A stretch of DNA of 9,098 nt, taken from NCBI GenBank assembly GCA_017882945.1, contig JADGON010000070.1, positions 1-9,098 of the forward strand. The letters are read 5' to 3'. The stretch is from Acidimicrobiia bacterium (GTDB taxonomy: Bacteria > Actinomycetota > Acidimicrobiia > IMCC26256 > JAENVU01). The first letter of the stretch is position 1, and each line of letters starts with the position of its first letter. This document shows, piece by piece, positions 6,153-9,098 of the stretch. The notes under the pieces are model-generated. The model had not been told where the DNA came from, made no database searches, and saw only the letters and a program-made list of their open reading frames with translations. A program made the translations under genes and the position numbers.

Positions 6153-6570
6153 GACGGCACTGCGGATCGGCTTGGCGGTGCTCGCCATCCCGTCGCTCGT
6201 GATCGGGATCTGGGCTGGCTTCTTCCCGCGGTCGTTCTACGACGACTTCCCGGGGCTGGGCCGCATGTGGGTCGCACCCGATGGCCCCTACAACGAGCAC
6301 CTGGTGCGTGACGTCGGTGAGCTCAACCTCGCGCTCGTCGTGGTCACGGTCGCGGCGCTGATCTGGCTCACGCCGGTGCTGGTCCGCGCGGTGCTGGGCG
6401 CGTGGCTGGTGTACTCCGTGCCGCACCTCGTGTACCACCTGCGGCACATGTCGCCGTTCGGGACGGACGATCAGATCTCGATCGGCGCCAGCCTGGCGAT
6501 CGTGCCCATCGTGGCGGTGGTGCTGTTCGTCATCGACGTCCGGGCCACTCGCCCGGCGCCCGTTCCCTGA
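6145..6570 (+). CDS. Four-TM integral membrane protein, function unknown
   Basis: A 141-residue protein with four predicted membrane helices at about 6-27, 58-76, 78-98 and 111-131. Between helices 1 and 2 is a conserved-looking extramembrane loop of about 30 residues, rich in aromatic and acidic residues (FYDDFPGLGRMW, PYNEHLVRDVGELN). Helix 3 ends with PHLVYHLRHM; its three histidines (94, 98, 101) with those around Y49-H52 could bind a metal, haem or quinone, but this is speculation. Size and topology recall DoxX-like and DUF4345-like small membrane proteins, though I cannot place it firmly. The start is set by GGGAGG and overlaps the SDR by 8 bases. As third gene of the rrf2 operon it is probably made under the same redox control. 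Confidence 0.8.
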   Translation: MRETALRIGLAVLAIPSLVIGIWAGFFPRSFYDDFPGLGRMWVAPDGPYNEHLVRDVGELNLALVVVTVAALIWLTPVLVRAVLGAWLVYSVPHLVYHLRHMSPFGTDDQISIGASLAIVPIVAVVLFVIDVRATRPAPVP

Positions 6571-6580
6571 CGGTCGAGGC

Positions 6581-6595
6581 GGTCAGTCGGTGACC
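6581..6595. terminator. Small hairpin between convergent genes, possible bidirectional terminator
   Basis: GGTCA and TGACC pair across a 5-base loop in the 31-base gap between the four-TM gene and the bL37 gene, which end facing each other. The stem is short and no T-run follows on either strand, so this is a weak call. Confidence 0.25.
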
Positions 6596-6601
6596 AAGGG
6601 T

Positions 6602-6688
6602 TCAGCGACGGCCGACGTTGGGGCGCTTGCCGTGGTTCGCCTTGTTGCGGCGGGCGCGCAGCTTGCGCTTCTTCGTCTTCTTGCTCAC
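6602..6688 (-). CDS. 50S ribosomal protein bL37 (28 residues)
   Basis: A 28-codon gene starting GTG 6688. The protein begins SKKTKKRKLRARR after the start and ends in ANHGKRPNVGRR; half of all residues are Lys or Arg. The segment KANHGKRPN is the signature of bL37, the very small actinobacterial large-subunit protein first seen in mycobacterial ribosome structures (about 24 residues there), which threads into 23S rRNA. A TAGGAG Shine-Dalgarno (6695-6700) sits 6 bases before the GTG. It differs from the other tiny basic actinobacterial ribosomal protein, bS22, which lacks the ANHGKRPN end. The gene lies divergent from a YchF-like gene and ends 31 bases from the convergent four-TM gene. It is shorter than many gene-calling cut-offs and easily missed. 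The identification rests on recalled family sequences. Confidence 0.85.
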   Translation of the reverse strand: MSKKTKKRKLRARRNKANHGKRPNVGRR

Positions 6689-6694
6689 GTCTGA

Positions 6695-6700
6695 CTCCTA
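6695..6700 (-). promoter_or_regulatory. Shine-Dalgarno TAGGAG of the bL37 gene
   Basis: TAGGAG on the minus strand is 6 bases upstream of GTG 6688, ideal spacing. It is the main DNA-level support that the 28-codon frame is translated. Confidence 0.75.
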
Positions 6701-6729
6701 CGTTCCTGGTCGCCACGGCGAAGCGGGCC

Positions 6730-6735
6730 AGCGTA
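6730..6735 (-). promoter_or_regulatory. Possible -10 element TACGCT of the bL37 gene
   Basis: TACGCT (TANNNT form) on the minus strand would start transcription near 6723 and give a leader of about 35 bases containing the TAGGAG site. No convincing -35 is seen. Confidence 0.3.
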
Positions 6736-6746
6736 GTCGAGGGTCC

Positions 6747-6752
6747 TAGAGT
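6747..6752 (+). promoter_or_regulatory. -10 element TAGAGT of the YchF-like gene
   Basis: TAGAGT is 7 bases upstream of ATG 6760, giving a leaderless start. This favours ATG 6760 over the in-frame GTG 6751, which overlaps the -10 itself. No -35 match is visible. Confidence 0.5.
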
Positions 6753-6759
6753 GCCCCTC

Positions 6760-7782
6760 ATGGAACACCTCGGCCTCGTCGGGCTCGCCGACTCGGGCCA
6801 CGCCCGCCTCTTCTCCGCCCTCACGGGTCTTGATGCGGCAACGTCGTCGGACCGGATGCTCGGGGTGGTGCAGCTTCCCGACGACCGGCTCGACCGGCTG
6901 GCCGCGATGTCGGAGTCCAAGCAGGTGGTCCCGGCCACGTTCGAGATCATGTTCATCCCGGGGCTGTCGACGGAGCCCGGGAAGGGCCTGGGGAGCCGCC
7001 TGCTCGGCTCCCTCCGCGACTGCGACGCGGTGCTCTTCGTGCTGCGCGCCACCGATGGCAACGACCCGGCCTCGGATCTCGCGACGCTCGAGTACGAGCT
7101 GGTCCTCGCGGACCTGGCATCGGTCGAGCAGCGGCTCGGGAAGCAGAAGCGGCTCGCCAAGGGCGACAAGACGCTCGGCGCGGAGATCGGCGCGCTCGAG
7201 CGCGCCATCGAGGTGTTGGGTGACGGGACGCCGGTGTACCGATCCGAGCTGTCCGATGACGAGCGCGCGCTCCTCGGTCCGGTGTTCCTGCTGACCAACA
7301 AGCCGGTGCTCGCGGTCGTGAACATCGGCATCGACCAGCTCGATGACGCGGACGTGATCGCGAAGCAGCTGGGTGACGACTCGCTCGCGGTGTGTCTCGA
7401 GCTCGAGGGTGATCCCGATGTCGTCGCCGCGCAGGGCGCGGAGCGCGCCGAGCTGCTCGCCGACCTCGGCGTTCCCGAGAGCGTCGTGCCGCGACTCGCG
7501 CGCGCGGCGTACCAGCTGCTCGGGCTGCGCACGTTCCTGACCACCGGTGACAAGGAGAGTCGGGCGTGGGGGTTCCGGGCCGGCGCGCGGGCGCCGGAGT
7601 GTGCCGGGGTGATCCACTCGGACCTCGAGCGCGGGTTCATCCGCGCCGAGGTGATCCACTGGGACGAGCTGCTCGAGCTCGGGTCGTGGGCGAAGGCCAA
7701 GGAAGCGCACAAGCGTCGTGTCGAGGGCAAGGAGTACGTGGTCGCCGATGGTGACGTGCTCGAGATCCGTTTCAACGTCTGA
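6760..7782 (+). CDS. YchF/OLA1-like (DUF933) protein with degenerate nucleotide-binding motifs
   Basis: A 340-residue protein aligned throughout to YchF, the ribosome-associated P-loop ATPase of about 363 residues. Clear matches are GVVQLPDDRLDRLA (35-48), the GLG of GKGLGSRLL (74-82), LEYELVLADL (110-119) and the C-terminal TGS/DUF933 domain (about 255-340: LRTFLTTGDKESRAW, CAGVIHSDLERGFIRAEVI, GKEYVVADGDVLEIRFNV). The catalytic parts are eroded. The P-loop GLPNVGKS reads GLADSGHA (K to H14, S to A15). The switch I segment with FPF..TIEPN is deleted. DIAGL reads FIPGL (D to F65). The loop holding the E. coli catalytic His114 is missing, and the NxxE base motif reads NIGI. It probably folds as YchF and contacts ribosomes or partners without hydrolysing ATP. 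The intact frame and C-terminus argue against a pseudogene. Confidence 0.88.
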   Translation: MEHLGLVGLADSGHARLFSALTGLDAATSSDRMLGVVQLPDDRLDRLAAMSESKQVVPATFEIMFIPGLSTEPGKGLGSRLLGSLRDCDAVLFVLRATDGNDPASDLATLEYELVLADLASVEQRLGKQKRLAKGDKTLGAEIGALERAIEVLGDGTPVYRSELSDDERALLGPVFLLTNKPVLAVVNIGIDQLDDADVIAKQLGDDSLAVCLELEGDPDVVAAQGAERAELLADLGVPESVVPRLARAAYQLLGLRTFLTTGDKESRAWGFRAGARAPECAGVIHSDLERGFIRAEVIHWDELLELGSWAKAKEAHKRRVEGKEYVVADGDVLEIRFNV

Positions 7783-7827
7783 GAACAGATGCCGCCGATC
7801 CGGACGTGACAGTCGGGGATCCTGAGG

Positions 7828-8163
7828 TTGCGCGACGTGTGGCTGGTACGTGACGGAGAAGTGCTCGCGGCTGCCGAGGTGGCTTCGACCCGCCGCGAGC
7901 GCACGCGCGGGCTCCTGGGTCGGGAAGGGTTCACGGGCGCGCTCGTGTTCCGCCGGTGCCGTCAGGTGCACACCGTCGGCATGCGGTTCACCATCGACGT
8001 GGCGTTCTGTCGTGCCGACGGCGTCGTGTTGCGCACGTCCACGCTGCGGCGTTGGCGGCTGTCGCCGCTGGTGTGGCGGTCCGCCTTCGTGATCGAAGCC
8101 GAAGACGGCGCATTCGAACGCTGGAACCTGCGGGTCGGCGACCAGATCGAGGTCAAGGAATGA
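7828..8163 (+). CDS. DUF192 family protein
   Basis: A 111-residue protein of the DUF192 family, a small beta-rich fold of unknown biochemical role. Signature stretches are RTRGLLGREGFTGALVF (26-41) and VHTVGMRFTIDVAFCRADG (47-65), followed by the acidic AFVIEAEDGAFERW (86-99) and the closing GDQIEV. There is no signal peptide, so it is probably cytoplasmic, unlike the secreted or lipoprotein members in other phyla. TTG 7828 has GGGGAT 7 bases upstream; GTG 7837, preceded by GAGG at 9 bases, is a fair alternative that would remove three residues. It follows the YchF-like gene by 45 bases and precedes rsmI by 10, so the three are probably co-transcribed. Confidence 0.85.
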   Translation: MRDVWLVRDGEVLAAAEVASTRRERTRGLLGREGFTGALVFRRCRQVHTVGMRFTIDVAFCRADGVVLRTSTLRRWRLSPLVWRSAFVIEAEDGAFERWNLRVGDQIEVKE

Positions 8164-8173
8164 GCGTCAGGTA

Positions 8174-9010
8174 GTGCCCCTCGTCGTGGTCGGGACGCCG
8201 ATCGGCAACCTCGGAGACCTCTCGCCGCGGGTGGTCGATGCGTTGCGGAGCGCGGACGTGATCGCGTGTGAGGACACCCGGCGGACGCGCAAGCTCCTGT
8301 CGCACGCCGGCATCCCCAGTGAAGGCCGGCTACGGGCGGTGCACGCGCACAACGAGGAGCACGAGGCCGAACGCATCGTGGAGGAGGTGCGAGCCGGTCG
8401 CACCATCGTCTACGCCACCGACGCGGGGATGCCCGGGGTCAGCGATCCCGGAGCCGTGGTCGTGTCGGCCTGTCGGGGTGCCGCGCTTCCGGTGGAGGTG
8501 ATCCCCGGTCCCAGCGCCGCGCTGGCGGCACTTGCGCTCTCGGGATTCCCGGCCGACCGCTTCGTGTTCGAGGGGTTCCTGCCCCGCAAGGGGAGGACGC
8601 GCGCCGAGCGCCTCGCGTCGATCGCGACGGAGACGCGCACGGTCGTCGTGTTCGAGGCGCCGGGTCGGATCGCCGCGACGCTTTCCGACCTCGCGTCGGT
8701 CTGCGGAGGCGAACGGTTGGTGTGCGTCGCCCGCGAGATCACCAAGCTGCACGAAGAGGTGTGGGAAGGACCGGTGGCGTTGGCGGCCGGTCTCGCGCGG
8801 GCTGCCGAGCCGCGGGGTGAGCACGTGATCGTGGTGAGCGGGATCCCGCTGGTCGTCGAGCCGGCATCGGACGTCGCGGTTGAGGACGCAGTGCGCGACG
8901 CGCTGGTGCGTGGGCTCTCCGCGCGCGATACCGCCGCGGAGGTCGCGACCGCGCTGGGCGTTCCCAAGCGCCGCGCCTACGAGCTGGCGGTCACGCTCCG
9001 GAAGCAGTGA
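8174..9010 (+). CDS. rsmI: 16S rRNA (cytidine(1402)-2'-O)-methyltransferase RsmI
   Basis: A 278-residue, full-length RsmI, which methylates the ribose of C1402 in the 16S rRNA decoding centre using S-adenosylmethionine. It is a tetrapyrrole-methylase fold. Visible motifs in order are GTPIGNLGDLSPR (7-19), ACEDTRRTRKLL (31-42), ATDAGMPGVSDPG (81-93; the usual Thr after DAG is Met), PGPSA (111-115), FEGFLPRKGRTR (132-143), FEAPGRI (160-166, for the usual YESPHR) and REITKLHEEVWEG (187-199). The C-terminal 35 residues (DTAAEVATALGVPKRRAYELAV) look like the small HTH-like tail common in RsmI. GTG 8174 is chosen because MPLVVVGTPIGN is the normal N-terminus. It sits 10 bases after DUF192, and its 3' end overlaps the convergent zinc-ribbon gene by 20 bases. 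Confidence 0.96.
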   Translation: MPLVVVGTPIGNLGDLSPRVVDALRSADVIACEDTRRTRKLLSHAGIPSEGRLRAVHAHNEEHEAERIVEEVRAGRTIVYATDAGMPGVSDPGAVVVSACRGAALPVEVIPGPSAALAALALSGFPADRFVFEGFLPRKGRTRAERLASIATETRTVVVFEAPGRIAATLSDLASVCGGERLVCVAREITKLHEEVWEGPVALAAGLARAAEPRGEHVIVVSGIPLVVEPASDVAVEDAVRDALVRGLSARDTAAEVATALGVPKRRAYELAVTLRKQ

Positions 9011-9098
9011 GCCGTTCGACGCACGGAACGCAGACGAGCTTGTTCTCGAACTCGCGCAGCTCGGTGTCCGGCGCGGTCGCACCGCAGAACACGCAGCG
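8991..9098 (-). CDS. Zinc-ribbon protein, C-terminal end only (runs off the window)
   Basis: On the minus strand an open frame enters from the window edge and stops at TGA 8991-8993, giving 35 visible residues: RCVFCGATAPDTELREF, then ENKLVCVPCVERL and a short tail. Two CxxC pairs about 18 residues apart with CxFCG form are a typical four-Cys zinc-binding ribbon or treble clef, and this real-looking motif is the reason for calling a gene from so little sequence. It could be a small stand-alone zinc-ribbon protein or the end of a larger one. No family is recognised. It converges on rsmI with a 20-base 3' overlap. Confidence 0.6.
   Translation of the reverse strand, partial: RCVFCGATAPDTELREFENKLVCVPCVERLTASGA

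Noticed and set aside
4632..6188. 518-codon minus-strand open frame over the rrf2 operon
   Set aside because: Antisense to three well supported genes, with no recognisable domain and runs of Arg and Ser.
6760..7782. Pseudogene interpretation of the YchF-like gene
   Set aside because: The frame is intact to the usual FNV C-terminus, has its own promoter, and losses are confined to nucleotide-binding parts, which suggests selection for an altered function.
6471..7971. Two long minus-strand open frames opposite the YchF-like gene
   Set aside because: Both are antisense to a protein that matches YchF over its full length; neither has motifs. They also overlap the bL37 gene, which has its own Shine-Dalgarno and signature.
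1..9098. CRISPR array, phage, transposon, toxin-antitoxin or defence system, tRNA or rRNA
   Set aside because: No spaced direct repeats, transposase or integrase motifs, terminal inverted repeats or tRNA-like cloverleaf were seen.

Overview
The window is high-GC DNA with dense, mostly overlapping genes, GTG and TTG starts, strong G/C third-position bias and many promoters that look leaderless. A 28-residue gene matching the actinobacterial ribosomal protein bL37 at 6602-6688 points to Actinomycetota. The catabolic gene set and style would suit an Acidimicrobiia-type or other environmental actinobacterium, but the sequence alone does not fix the class.

Layout. (1) 2-595: 3' part of a soluble-epoxide-hydrolase-like alpha/beta hydrolase, followed by a small two-TM protein with a probable PH-like tail (682-1284). 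(2) 1242-3845, minus strand: a tight three-gene catabolic operon of two classical SDR dehydrogenases and an amidohydrolase_2 (ACMSD-like) hydrolase/decarboxylase. (3) 3907-4692, plus: a double-hotdog acyl-CoA thioesterase, divergent from that operon across a short shared promoter region. (4) 4735-6570, plus: a translationally coupled redox-type module of an RsrR-like Rrf2 regulator, an atypical NAD(P)-binding SDR without the YxxxK motif, and a four-TM protein. It has a near-ideal promoter overlapped by an operator-like palindrome. (5) 6602-9010: a translation-related block of bL37 (minus), a YchF/DUF933-type protein whose nucleotide-binding motifs are all degenerate (plus), a DUF192 protein and the 16S rRNA methyltransferase RsmI. 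(6) 8991-9098, minus: C-terminal end of a zinc-ribbon protein running off the window.

The most notable points are the degenerate YchF homologue next to ribosome genes, the RsrR-like [2Fe-2S] ligand pattern with a palindrome sitting on its own -10 and start codon, and the unannotated-looking bL37 gene. No RNA gene, mobile element, CRISPR array or tandem repeat array was seen, and no stretch over 300 bases lacks a gene.
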